DNA from: Bacillota bacterium
GTDB lineage: Bacteria; Bacillota; Clostridia; Acetivibrionales; DSM-1351
DNA: 13,942 nucleotides
Direction of reading: 5' to 3'
NCBI GenBank assembly: GCA_023416275.1
Contig: JAEZIB010000201.1
Location: 1-13,942 of the forward strand
In this document: piece by piece, positions 1 to 6,617 of the stretch
Numbering within the stretch: position 1 is the first letter of the stretch
How the letters are laid out: every line of letters begins with the position of its first letter
The notes under the pieces: generated by a model
What the model saw: only the letters and a program-made list of their open reading frames with translations
What the model was told of the DNA's origin: nothing
The model's database searches: none
Position numbers and translations under genes: made by a program

Positions 1-833
1 CTCAAGGAGGATACCATAGAAGCGTATTTTCCATTATGCCTTTTTATAGAATTAAGAGAACCCATGAAATGACTTGTCTGTCTCGGGGGGATTATAATGT
101 GGGAAATGTAACAATTACAGCCGGAGACATATTTGGCCTCATGTCAAAAATTGTTACATATGATAGTGAAACAAGATTATTAGTTTATCCCAATCCGCTG
201 AGTGAGGATAAAATGCTGCAGTGCTTTCACTCTTTGCAGGGTGATGTGGTAATACGTCGTTTCATAAATCCAGACCCATTTCTAGTTGCAGGAGTTCGTG
301 AATATCAGACAGGCGACCCTATGTCTTGGATAAGTTGGAAGGCATCTGCAAGAACAAATCAACTTCAGGTATACAAATATGATTATTCAGCAAATTCAAA
401 TATAATGATACTTTTCAATATTGATTCTAGTAGCAGACAAGATTTGTTTCCAAATGAAGAGGAGAGTAAAAGGATCGAATATGGTATTCATTTTTGTGCG
501 GCAATAGTTGAAAAAACAATAAAACAGGGTATTGCAACAGGGTTTTGCTCAAATGGACATTTTCGTGAGGAGAAAGAATTTGTGAATATACCATCGCGTT
601 GCAGCAAATCACAGCTATACACTATACTTGAAGCTATGGCAAAGCTGCAGCTTAGTAGGACTGTTTCCTTCTATACAATGATAAGGGCTATGAAACACAC
701 AATTTCAAAGGATACAGATATTTTAATAGTATCTCTTTATAACGATGAAAGCACTGAGGAAGAGATATTCGAACTTCGCCGCAATGGTCATCAAGTAGAA
801 AAATGGATTATCACAGAAAGCGAGGTGGCGTAA
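1..833 (+). CDS. DUF58 domain protein, 5'-truncated
   Basis: The reading frame is open from base 3, so the gene starts outside the window; the ATG at 36 is internal. The visible part (about 277 residues) has the DUF58 hallmarks. Near the start an 'RGDY..G...ITAGDIFGL' segment matches the beta-strand region that precedes the conserved core. The core itself, 'REYQTGDPMSWISWKASART', is the family signature. A von Willebrand A-like fold follows, with 'NIMILFNIDSSS' and 'DTDILIVSL' as its hydrophobic strands. DUF58 proteins usually sit next to MoxR-type AAA+ ATPases and DUF4129 or transglutaminase membrane proteins, and are thought to work with them at the membrane; the biochemical role is poorly known. 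The stop TAA directly abuts the GTG start of the next gene, so the two are surely co-transcribed and probably translationally coupled. The family call is firm; the function is inference. Confidence 0.85.
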   Translation, partial: QGGYHRSVFSIMPFYRIKRTHEMTCLSRGDYNVGNVTITAGDIFGLMSKIVTYDSETRLLVYPNPLSEDKMLQCFHSLQGDVVIRRFINPDPFLVAGVREYQTGDPMSWISWKASARTNQLQVYKYDYSANSNIMILFNIDSSSRQDLFPNEEESKRIEYGIHFCAAIVEKTIKQGIATGFCSNGHFREEKEFVNIPSRCSKSQLYTILEAMAKLQLSRTVSFYTMIRAMKHTISKDTDILIVSLYNDESTEEEIFELRRNGHQVEKWIITESEVA

Positions 834-2102
834 GTGTCAGTTTTGTTTTTATTGACAAGTCTGCTTGGATGTCTGGCCTTTGTGCCTATGAGCTTTACGA
901 TATTTCAGTTATTTATTACATCTGGAAATGCTTTTTTGCTGTCACTTGGCTTATGCATTGTAACTACTGCTGCATGTTTATTGTGTCACTTGAAAATTAA
1001 GCCCTTAATCTATAGAATTATTTCTGCTATTGCCTCTATTACATTTGCATATGTTATATCAGGTAATGTTGATTTATTCATGGTTATAATAGCAGCAATT
1101 TGCATTTTTATTTTTACCAGAGTAAAGAAAGAGATGAATACTTTTAAAAGTATGGCAATACAAATGGCAGCAGCTGCATTCCTTTTCAATATACCGCTAT
1201 CCTTTATAGCTACTAAGGGCATTGCTGATATTTCTGCAAAGTACAGCAATATAGCTGTCCTTATTTCTACAATCTCGTCTGTAGTTCTTCTTATAATGAA
1301 GCAAACAGATGATTCACGCAGGTTTGGCAGTAAGGATATGAGAATTGGAAGTACCCAGCGCAAAAACAATAGAATATTTGCAATTGTAGCGATGGTTATT
1401 CTATTTTCAATAAGTGCTATAGGACAGGTTCAAAACATATATAAGTTAATTATCAATTTTATTGCATGGATTATAAAAAAGTTTTGGCAAATCTTTCAAA
1501 TAGTAAAAAGTGGAGAGGTTCCTGGAAAAAGTCAGCCTAATATGCCAATACAAATGGAGCTGACAGAACCATCACTATTTGAGCGAATAATAAAAGCTAT
1601 TATTGAAGTATTAATTATTGCAATAACAATAGCTTTTATAGGTTTAATAATTTATTCAATTGTTAGGGCTCTGCTTGCAACGGTCAAAAAAATTATTAAC
1701 TGGTTCAGAAATGGAGAACAATCAGTACAAAGGTATTATGAGGATGGTCATATTGACGAAAAGCAAAGTTTATACAATAAAAATCTTAATAATCTGATAA
1801 ATAAAATCCGTCAAAGGGCGGAAGGCTTGTTTATCAGAGAGATACCCTATAATAAATTGCCAAACGGCATAGCAAAAACGAGAAGACTTTTCAAGTATTA
1901 CAAGGATAAAGCTCAGCTGGTAGGTGTACATTTAAGCAAGTCCTCAACCTCTGAGGAAATTTGCAGGGAGGTGTCCGAAAAATTACCGGAAACAAGTGAT
2001 TTTAATGCTTTGATGGCAAAATGTTATGGGACAGCACGTTATGGAGAAGCTGAACCATTGCTTGAGGAGCTGCATATGTTAGAAAATAAGCTGATAAGAT
2101 AA
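834..2102 (+). CDS. multi-pass membrane protein with DUF4129-like C-terminus
   Basis: This is a 422-residue protein starting with GTG right after the stop of the DUF58 gene; the purine-rich GAGGTGG at 821-828 serves as ribosome binding site. The first ~205 residues hold about six or seven hydrophobic segments (for example residues 4-24, 78-93, 103-125 and 183-205), and another strong segment lies at about 255-285 ('IEVLIIAITIAFIGLIIYSIV'). The cytosolic tail from about 320 has 'TRRLFKYY' and ends with 'CYGTARYGEAEP', matching the DUF4129 pattern, in which a helical domain carries a conserved RYG-like motif. Such proteins often carry a transglutaminase-like domain between the membrane parts. 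Here that domain is absent and the next gene is unrelated, so this is either a short version or the transglutaminase is encoded elsewhere. It probably forms a membrane complex with the DUF58 protein; this is inferred from the neighbourhood. Confidence 0.7.
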   Translation: MSVLFLLTSLLGCLAFVPMSFTIFQLFITSGNAFLLSLGLCIVTTAACLLCHLKIKPLIYRIISAIASITFAYVISGNVDLFMVIIAAICIFIFTRVKKEMNTFKSMAIQMAAAAFLFNIPLSFIATKGIADISAKYSNIAVLISTISSVVLLIMKQTDDSRRFGSKDMRIGSTQRKNNRIFAIVAMVILFSISAIGQVQNIYKLIINFIAWIIKKFWQIFQIVKSGEVPGKSQPNMPIQMELTEPSLFERIIKAIIEVLIIAITIAFIGLIIYSIVRALLATVKKIINWFRNGEQSVQRYYEDGHIDEKQSLYNKNLNNLINKIRQRAEGLFIREIPYNKLPNGIAKTRRLFKYYKDKAQLVGVHLSKSSTSEEICREVSEKLPETSDFNALMAKCYGTARYGEAEPLLEELHMLENKLIR

Positions 2103-2261
2103 AAACTCATTAACTATACACTATGAACATGGATGGTGAATTCGAAAGGCAACAAACCCTTGATAAGTGAACACCCATAGACTGAGTTAGTAATCTATAT
2201 TCAGTGGCTTAATATTAACATGTGACTGACTATTGGTAGAAGCCAAAAACCAAATATATTA
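2103..2261. other. intergenic segment with several nested short inverted repeats
   Basis: No ORF is supported here. The + strand can fold into a chain of short helices: ATGGTG at 2133-2138 with CACC(C)AT at 2171-2178 (one bulge), AAGG with CCTT inside it, ACTGA (2181-2185) with TCAGT (2201-2205), and GGCTT (2206-2210) with AAGCC (2240-2244). The last competes with TTGGT (2233-2237) pairing to ACCAA (2249-2253). This could be the 3' end of the preceding transcript, a small structured RNA, or the remnant of a structured element such as a group II intron domain; I cannot assign it to a known RNA family. No clear intrinsic terminator for the upstream operon lies before the 2286 palindrome. Confidence 0.3.
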
Positions 2262-2290
2262 TTGACATGAATATAAGAATGGTTTATAGT
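2262..2290 (+). promoter_or_regulatory. sigma-A-type promoter of the TrmB-lysA-ddh unit
   Basis: TTGACA at 2262-2267 and TATAGT at 2285-2290 are separated by exactly 17 bp, a near-perfect vegetative promoter. The predicted start of transcription is near 2297, giving an untranslated leader of about 70 nt before the ATG at 2369. Confidence 0.75.
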
Positions 2291-2315
2291 GGTTTTATAT
2301 AGAACCACTATTTTT
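2286..2315. promoter_or_regulatory. palindrome over the -10 box: likely operator, possibly also a terminator
   Basis: ATAGTGGTT (2286-2294) and AACCACTAT (2303-2311) are exact inverted repeats around an 8-nt centre, which itself contains the palindrome TATATA. The left arm overlaps the TATAGT -10 box, and the centre covers the predicted start point, the classic position for a repressor site. The right arm runs into five T residues (2311-2315), so the same DNA could also terminate transcripts reading in from the DUF58/DUF4129 operon. Autoregulation by the TrmB-family protein encoded just downstream is the simplest reading, but it is inference. Confidence 0.6.
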
Positions 2316-2368
2316 GTGAGCAGTGTTGTTTTACTAACTTGCTTGATTTTAATGAAAGGATAGCTGAA

Positions 2369-3058
2369 ATGGATGTTATAGAGGCTTTAATGCAGGCAGG
2401 CTTCACAAAGCATGAATCAATACTCTATGTTACTCTGTGCAGAGAAGGCGAATTGACAGGGTATGAAGCTTCTAAATTAACAGGTATTTCTAGGTCAAAT
2501 GCATATCTAGGATTAGCTGGACTTTCAGATAAGGGCGGGGCTTATAAAATTAATGGGGAGACAATAAAATATGCTCCAGTAGATTCAATAGAGCTTGCTG
2601 AAAATATTAAGAGAAAGTTTACTCATGTTATCAAGGTTATTGAGGAGGAAATACCCCAGGTTAATAAATCGAAGGATACATTTATAACAATTAACGGTGA
2701 TGAACAAATTATTAATAAAATGAAAAATTTGATTAATTACGCACAACACAGGGTATATATTTCAATCTCAAGAGAGCACCTTGATTATGTGATTGATGAA
2801 CTCAGGACAGCTCAAGAACGAGGTTTGAAGATAGTTATAATAACATCGGTCAGTGACCAATTTGAAGGTATGATTTGCTATAAGTCACAAATGAACTACG
2901 GAAGCGTTAGGCTTATCACTGACTCAGCAAATGTTTTCACAGGACAGCTGAATGGGGTAAATCCAACAGGTTTATTTTCAATGAACAACAATTTAGTTGA
3001 TTTAATTAAGGATTCATTGACAAATGAGATTAAACTGATACAAAATAAGATAATATAA
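2369..3058 (+). CDS. TrmB-family transcriptional regulator
   Basis: The start chosen is the ATG at 2369: GAAAGGA at 2354-2360 lies about 8 nt upstream, whereas the in-frame TTG at 2339 has no ribosome binding site. The 229-residue product begins with a TrmB-type winged helix (residues 1-75): 'AGFTKHESILYVTLCREGELTGYEASKLTGISRSNAY', with the recognition helix at about 40-52, and a wing ending 'INGETIKYAPV'. A linker helix at 73-97 may act as the dimerising coiled coil. Residues 105-229 resemble the phospholipase-D-like or ligand-sensing half of this family ('RGLKIVIITSV'), without an HKD catalytic motif. TrmB proteins are best known as sugar-responsive regulators. Here the gene sits 39 bp upstream of lysA and shares its promoter, so the protein probably controls lysine/diaminopimelate synthesis and itself. 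Family call likely; target and ligand are inference. Confidence 0.75.
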   Translation: MDVIEALMQAGFTKHESILYVTLCREGELTGYEASKLTGISRSNAYLGLAGLSDKGGAYKINGETIKYAPVDSIELAENIKRKFTHVIKVIEEEIPQVNKSKDTFITINGDEQIINKMKNLINYAQHRVYISISREHLDYVIDELRTAQERGLKIVIITSVSDQFEGMICYKSQMNYGSVRLITDSANVFTGQLNGVNPTGLFSMNNNLVDLIKDSLTNEIKLIQNKII

Positions 3059-3097
3059 CTTTAAAAAATTAAAATAAATTATTATATGGAGGCTAAA

Positions 3098-4348
3098 ATG
3101 ACAGAATACTATTCAACAAAAACAAATTTTTTCGGAAACACAAGCCCTGAAAAGCTGATAAAGGAATTTGGAAGTCCATTATATGTTTACAATGAGAAGA
3201 TATTAAGACAGCGTTGCAAGGATATGAAGAATCTGGTTGACTATCCTCATTTCATACCTAATTATTCTATTAAGGCAAACTCAAATCTTCAGGTAATTAA
3301 AATTGTCAGAGAAGAAGGACTAAGAGCTGATGCTATGTCAGCCGGAGAAATTCAATTACTTTTACATGCTGGTTACAAACCAGAAGAACTGTTTTTTGTC
3401 CCAAACAACGTATCTGAAGCAGAACTAAAATACGCAGTTGACAACGGAGTGTTGGTAAGCGTGGATTCACTTTCTCAGCTTGAACTTTTGGGAAAAATTA
3501 ATCCGGGCGGGAAAGCAGCTATCAGATTTAATCCAGGAGTTGGAGCTGGTCATTGTGAGAAGGTTGTAACTGGTGGTAAGAAAACAAAATTTGGTGTTAA
3601 TATTGATTGCGTTGAGCAGGTTAAGGAAATTGCTAAAAAGTACAATCTAAGGATTTGCGGAGTAAATCAGCATATTGGGTCACTGTTTATGGAAGGTGAT
3701 TCATATATAGAGGGTGTAAAGTCACTGCTTTCAGTAGCAGAGCAGTTTGAAGATATTGACTTCGTTGATATGGGCGGAGGCTTTGGAATACCTTATAAAA
3801 AGCAGGAGGGACAGGCGTCTTTGGACTTAGAGAGCTTTAGAGAAAAGCTTACTAAGGTTTTAGAAGAGTGGACTGACAAATATGGCAAGAAGATATTATT
3901 CAAATCTGAGCCAGGAAGATATATTGTAGCAGAATGTGGAATATTATTGGGAACAGTTTACGCTACAAAAAATAATTATGCACATAAATATGTAGGTACA
4001 GATATTGGGTTTAATGTATTGGCAAGACCTGTAATGTATGATTCACACCATGATATTGAAGCATATAGAGATGGAAAACCATTGAATGGAGAAGCTACAG
4101 AGGAAGTAACAGTAGTAGGAAATATCTGCGAAAGTGGAGACATTATTGCAAAAAATAGAGCTCTACCTGTAATAGAAGAAGGCGATATTTTAGGCATTAT
4201 GGATGCAGGTGCGTATGGTTTTGCGATGAGTTCAAACTACAATATGAGATTGAAGCCTGCTGAGGTTCTTATAAAAGAAAACGGTGAGGCTGTGCTGATT
4301 AGGCGAAGAGATACCTTTGAAGATTTGATTGCACAGTTTAATGTTTAA
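3098..4348 (+). CDS. lysA: diaminopimelate decarboxylase
   Basis: This enzyme decarboxylates meso-2,6-diaminopimelate to L-lysine in the cytosol, the last step of lysine synthesis. The product is 416 residues, normal for the family, and belongs to the fold-III PLP enzymes. The PLP lysine is K59 in 'YSIKANSN'. Other hallmarks are 'NQHIGS', the phosphate-binding 'GGGFGIPY', 'SEPGRYIV', 'GNICESGD' (the Cys/Glu pair contributed across the dimer interface) and 'DAGAYGFAMSSNYN' near the C-terminus. The start is the ATG at 3098, because GGAGG at 3088-3092 precedes it by 5 nt; the in-frame ATG at 3086 overlaps that ribosome binding site and is unlikely. It follows the TrmB-family gene closely and precedes ddh by 55 bp with no terminator between, so the three genes are probably one transcript. 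No lysine riboswitch is visible upstream. Confidence 0.96.
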   Translation: MTEYYSTKTNFFGNTSPEKLIKEFGSPLYVYNEKILRQRCKDMKNLVDYPHFIPNYSIKANSNLQVIKIVREEGLRADAMSAGEIQLLLHAGYKPEELFFVPNNVSEAELKYAVDNGVLVSVDSLSQLELLGKINPGGKAAIRFNPGVGAGHCEKVVTGGKKTKFGVNIDCVEQVKEIAKKYNLRICGVNQHIGSLFMEGDSYIEGVKSLLSVAEQFEDIDFVDMGGGFGIPYKKQEGQASLDLESFREKLTKVLEEWTDKYGKKILFKSEPGRYIVAECGILLGTVYATKNNYAHKYVGTDIGFNVLARPVMYDSHHDIEAYRDGKPLNGEATEEVTVVGNICESGDIIAKNRALPVIEEGDILGIMDAGAYGFAMSSNYNMRLKPAEVLIKENGEAVLIRRRDTFEDLIAQFNV

Positions 4349-4403
4349 TTGTTGGAAGTTAATTAATTATAACTATTTATTTAATAAATAAAGGGGAAGA
4401 AGA

Positions 4404-5393
4404 ATGAACAAAATTAAAATAGGTATAGTAGGATATGGAAACATTGGAAGAGGAGTTGAAGCGGCGATAAAGCAAAATGCTGATACTGAGTTGGTTGCTG
4501 TTTTCACAAGAAGAGCGCCTGAAAGTGTAACTGTTAAAACTCCAAATGTTAAGGTGATTGAAATTAAGGATGCAGGAAAATATATAAATGACATCGATGT
4601 AATGATTTTATGTGGGGGCTCAGCAACTGATTTGCCAGTACAGGGGCCTGAATTTGCCGCAATGTTTAATATTGTAGATAGCTTTGACACCCATGCAAAG
4701 ATTCCTGAGTATTTTGAAAAAATAAATAAAGCTGCTTCTGCTGCAAAGAAAACAGGTATTATTTCTGTAGGCTGGGATCCAGGTCTGTTCTCAATGATAA
4801 GAATGTTGTCAGGTGCAGTTTTACCAGTGGGTAATGACTATACTTTCTGGGGAAAAGGCGTAAGTCAAGGACATTCAGATGCTATTAGAAGAGTAGCTGG
4901 AGTAAAAAATGCTATTCAATACACAGTGCCGATAGATGCAGCAATCAGCAGTGTAAGAAGAGGAAGTAATCCTGAATTAACTACAAGACAAAAGCATACA
5001 AGAGAGTGCTTTGTAGTTGCAGAAGAGGGAGCAGATAAGGCTAAAATAGAAGCTGATATTAAAAATATGCCAAACTATTTTGCAGATTATGATACATTCG
5101 TACATTTCATTACTGAAGAAGAGTTGAAGAGAGAACACTCAAAGATGCCTCACGGTGGCTTTGTATTCAGAAGTGGAAAGTCTGGTTTTGAGAATGAGAA
5201 TAATCATATTGTAGAATTTTCACTTAAGTTAGACAGTAATCCTGAATTTACAGGAAATGTTCTTGTAGCATATGCAAGAGCTGCAGTTAGAATGAACAAA
5301 GAAGCAAGCGTTGGAGCAAAGACAGTATTTGATGTTCCATTGTCCTACCTGTCAGCAAAAAGCCCTGCTGAGCTGATTAAAGAGCTTCTATAA
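4404..5393 (+). CDS. ddh: meso-diaminopimelate dehydrogenase
   Basis: Ddh makes meso-diaminopimelate in a single step by NADPH-dependent reductive amination of L-tetrahydrodipicolinate with ammonia, bypassing the succinyl or acetyl branches. The 329-residue product matches the family length (about 320-330). The Rossmann motif 'GIVGYGNIGRG' covers residues 7-17, with G10, G12 and G15. 'FTRRAPE' follows the second strand, where NADP specificity is set, and the family-specific 'VSQGHSDAIRRV' is at 153-164. 'SVGWDPGLFSM' and 'MPHGGFVFRSG' are also typical of Ddh. The GGGGAAGAAG stretch at 4393-4402 precedes the ATG closely. Meso-diaminopimelate is both the LysA substrate and, in many Firmicutes, a peptidoglycan cross-linking residue, so the pair controls how it is divided between wall and protein synthesis. 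A terminator follows 70 bp after the stop. Confidence 0.95.
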   Translation: MNKIKIGIVGYGNIGRGVEAAIKQNADTELVAVFTRRAPESVTVKTPNVKVIEIKDAGKYINDIDVMILCGGSATDLPVQGPEFAAMFNIVDSFDTHAKIPEYFEKINKAASAAKKTGIISVGWDPGLFSMIRMLSGAVLPVGNDYTFWGKGVSQGHSDAIRRVAGVKNAIQYTVPIDAAISSVRRGSNPELTTRQKHTRECFVVAEEGADKAKIEADIKNMPNYFADYDTFVHFITEEELKREHSKMPHGGFVFRSGKSGFENENNHIVEFSLKLDSNPEFTGNVLVAYARAAVRMNKEASVGAKTVFDVPLSYLSAKSPAELIKELL

Positions 5394-5463
5394 GTTTCAT
5401 AACATAATATTAGCTTGCTAGTTTGTGTTTCAGTTTTGAAATATTAAACAATCGCTATCAAAG

Positions 5464-5494
5464 TAGTCTATAAATTTATTTATAGGCTATTTTT
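5464..5494 (+). terminator. intrinsic terminator after ddh
   Basis: An 11-bp stem (5464-5474 with 5479-5489, one G-U pair) closes a TTTA loop and is followed by a run of T residues at 5490-5494. It ends the TrmB-lysA-ddh transcript. Confidence 0.85.
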
Positions 5495-5601
5495 GTGTGG
5501 TGATTTTTTGCAAAAAACCGTTGCTGATTCTAACGATCAATAGATTTTTATGTGCGAAGTTTGAGTAATTAATAAAAAAAACAGGAACAATTTTTCTGTC
5601 A

Positions 5602-5740
5602 TTGTCATATAAATGTAATAGAGTCTGTTGCGCAATGCAAGACATCTCAAGCCTATAAGCTTGAGCGCTATGGATAATTCAGTGTCAGTTGCAACAGTTC
5701 TGCATAATAATGACCATTATTTGGTCAGAGGTAGGAGGCA
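5602..5740 (+). promoter_or_regulatory. structured leader of the PCP_red-like gene (candidate cis-regulatory RNA)
   Basis: The 350-bp gap between ddh and the next gene holds the ddh terminator, then an AT-rich stretch, then this leader. A TATAAA box at 5608-5613 could place the start near 5620, though no good -35 is seen. From 5625 the RNA can fold into nested helices: CTGTTGC (5625-5631) with GCAACAG (5691-5697); GACA (5641-5644) with TGTC (5683-5686); CTCAAGC (5646-5652) with GCTTGAG (5659-5665). A separate hairpin, TGACC (5711-5715) with GGTCA (5723-5727), ends 5 nt before the ribosome binding site AGGAGG (5733-5738). Alternative palindromes TTGCGCAA (5628-5635) and GTTGCAAC (5688-5695) could compete with the outer helix. 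It resembles no riboswitch class I can name. Confidence 0.45.
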
Positions 5741-5743
5741 ATG

Positions 5744-5983
5744 ATGGGAAGTTTGGATAATGTAACTTGGAAGGGCAATAGCCAAAAGATGTTTAAAGCA
5801 ATTATTGATGCTGTTCCTTCAATTTTTAAATCAACTGTTAAGCATGAAGTAGAAGCATGGCTGAGCAAAAACAACGTAAATGAAGTAACTGAAGAATTAG
5901 TTCTTCAAGCATTTAAAGAAAAGGCTCCAAAGCCTATGTGGAATAAACTGATTGGACAGTTAGAAGCAATGAAAACTGAATAA
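5744..5983 (+). CDS. small PCP_red-like protein
   Basis: This is a 79-residue soluble protein without signal or membrane segments. 'VTWKGNSQKMFKAIIDAVPSIFKSTVKHEVEAWL' followed by 'NEVTEELVLQAFKEKAP' matches the pattern of the PCP_red domain (the small C-terminal domain of the light-independent protochlorophyllide reductase B subunit): an early Trp, a helix ending in 'vP', then Val/Lys-rich helices with 'vE' and 'evTeE.v..A'. Stand-alone versions occur in non-photosynthetic bacteria and have no known function; photosynthesis should not be inferred. Two adjacent ATGs exist at 5741 and 5744; AGGAGG (5733-5738) is only 2 nt from the first and 5 nt from the second, so 5744 is preferred. It is a one-gene unit between two terminators, with an unusually structured leader. 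The domain match is from memory of the motif and is moderately sure. Confidence 0.6.
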   Translation: MGSLDNVTWKGNSQKMFKAIIDAVPSIFKSTVKHEVEAWLSKNNVNEVTEELVLQAFKEKAPKPMWNKLIGQLEAMKTE

Positions 5984-6008
5984 ATCAAATATTTAAAGTT
6001 TTTATGAG

Positions 6009-6048
6009 ATTGAGTGAAGAATTTATTTTACTTCACTCAATTTTATTT
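6009..6048 (+). terminator. intrinsic terminator after the PCP_red-like gene
   Basis: A perfect 11-bp stem (6009-6019 with 6031-6041) closes an 11-nt AT loop and is followed by a T-rich tail. It separates this gene from the glycine riboswitch transcript. Confidence 0.85.
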
Positions 6049-6118
6049 AACGTAAATTTGGAAATTTTTTAACTAAAAAAGGTTCAACTAAAATATAATT
6101 AAAAAAGTTGACATTTTC

Positions 6119-6147
6119 TTGACATGAATTGTTAATTTAACTATAAT
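6119..6147 (+). promoter_or_regulatory. perfect-consensus promoter of the serine/glycine unit
   Basis: TTGACA at 6119-6124 and TATAAT at 6142-6147 are separated by 17 bp, the exact sigma-A consensus. Transcription should start near 6154, about 30 nt before the riboswitch. A second TTGACA at 6108-6113 lacks a matching -10 box. Such a strong promoter fits control by downstream attenuation rather than by initiation. Confidence 0.85.
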
Positions 6148-6181
6148 TAATTTATTCTAAACTGAATATTAGCGGATGATT

Positions 6182-6340
6182 GTTGTGGGAGAGATGTTTT
6201 ATTATAAATAAAACTCACCGAAGGAGTAGCACTCTCAGGTCATAGAGACTACAACAGGACGGACCTCTGGAGAGACCAGTGACGGCGCCGAAGGGGCAAG
6301 AGCTTTTAAAAAGCTTAATCTCTCAGGCAAAAGGACAGAG
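6182..6340 (+). ncRNA. tandem glycine riboswitch (two aptamers)
   Basis: Two glycine aptamers lie in series. Aptamer 1 (6182-6255) is closed by GTTGT (6182-6186) with ACAAC (6251-6255) and contains GGGAGAGA, CACCGAAGGAGTA and CTCTCAGGT. Aptamer 2 (6265-6340) is closed by CTCTG (6265-6269) with CAGAG (6336-6340) and contains GGAGAGACC, CGCCGAAGGGGCAAG, an AGCTTTT/AAAAGCT hairpin, and TCTCAGGCAAAAGGACAGAG. The short linker between aptamers is typical of the class. The best known targets are gcvT glycine-cleavage operons and glycine transporters; here the downstream genes are a class V aminotransferase and serA, so glycine is tied to serine/glycine synthesis. Whether glycine turns expression up or down cannot be read from the sequence with certainty. 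Confidence 0.96.
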
Positions 6341-6420
6341 TATAAAAATGCGATAGCATTGTTTTTGTGTTGCATAAGCAATGCAGGCTTGCAAGCTTTA
6401 TTTCATATGCATTTTAGGAG
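6341..6420 (+). other. riboswitch expression-platform region with small hairpins
   Basis: AATGC (6347-6351) pairs with GCATT (6356-6360) across a GATA loop and is followed by GTTTTTG, a weak terminator-like arrangement. Just after, several TGCAT/ATGCA segments and the palindrome GCTTGCAAGC can pair in alternative ways. This is probably part of the switching region, but I could not fix one structure. Confidence 0.35.
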
Positions 6421-6456
6421 GTCAAATATTTATTATTTGACTTTTTGTTTTTTTAT
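6421..6456 (+). terminator. terminator hairpin of the glycine riboswitch
   Basis: GTCAAATA (6421-6428) pairs with TATTTGAC (6434-6441) around a 5-nt loop, followed by TTTTTGTTTTTTT. It lies about 80 nt after the second aptamer and about 180 nt before the start codon, so it must be bypassed for the operon to be expressed. It is the most likely effector of glycine control. Confidence 0.7.
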
Positions 6457-6477
6457 TGAGATAAACTGTTTGTTATA

Positions 6478-6551
6478 ACGCCTAGATTCAAAATGAATTT
6501 TTTCGATTGTAGAAAATTTCATTACATCAGCGGCGTGTAAGCCTCTTTTTT
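6478..6551 (+). promoter_or_regulatory. second attenuator-like element in the same leader
   Basis: ACGCC (6478-6482) can pair with GGCGT (6532-6536), enclosing a second helix in which the 6492-6503 region pairs imperfectly with 6511-6522. The GGC of that GGCGT can instead join AGCGGC (6529-6534) with GCCTCT (6541-6546; one mismatch), followed by five T residues (6547-6551), a weak terminator. The two pairings are mutually exclusive, as in an attenuator. No T-box motif is visible. The stem is short, so this is tentative. From 6552 to the ribosome binding site I see only AT-rich DNA. Confidence 0.35.
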
Positions 6552-6617
6552 AAGTGTTTTTTGCAAGAATAAATAAAGTTTACTAAATTATTAGATAATA
6601 TATTGGAGGACAAAGCA

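Noticed and set aside
1010..1369. 119-residue minus-strand ORF
   Set aside because: Hydrophobic shadow of the membrane-protein gene; no start signal.
2339..2368. TTG start extending the TrmB-family protein by 10 residues
   Set aside because: It has no ribosome binding site, while the ATG at 2369 is preceded by GAAAGGA at good spacing.
2103..3097. lysine riboswitch or T-box upstream of lysA
   Set aside because: None of the conserved lysine aptamer segments and no T-box core are present in the leader or between the genes.
5744..5983. bacteriochlorophyll synthesis gene
   Set aside because: Only the small PCP_red-like domain is present; no other chlorophyll gene is nearby, and stand-alone copies occur in non-photosynthetic bacteria.
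6603..6617. TTG start extending the aminotransferase by 5 residues
   Set aside because: It overlaps the GGAGGA ribosome binding site that serves the ATG at 6618.
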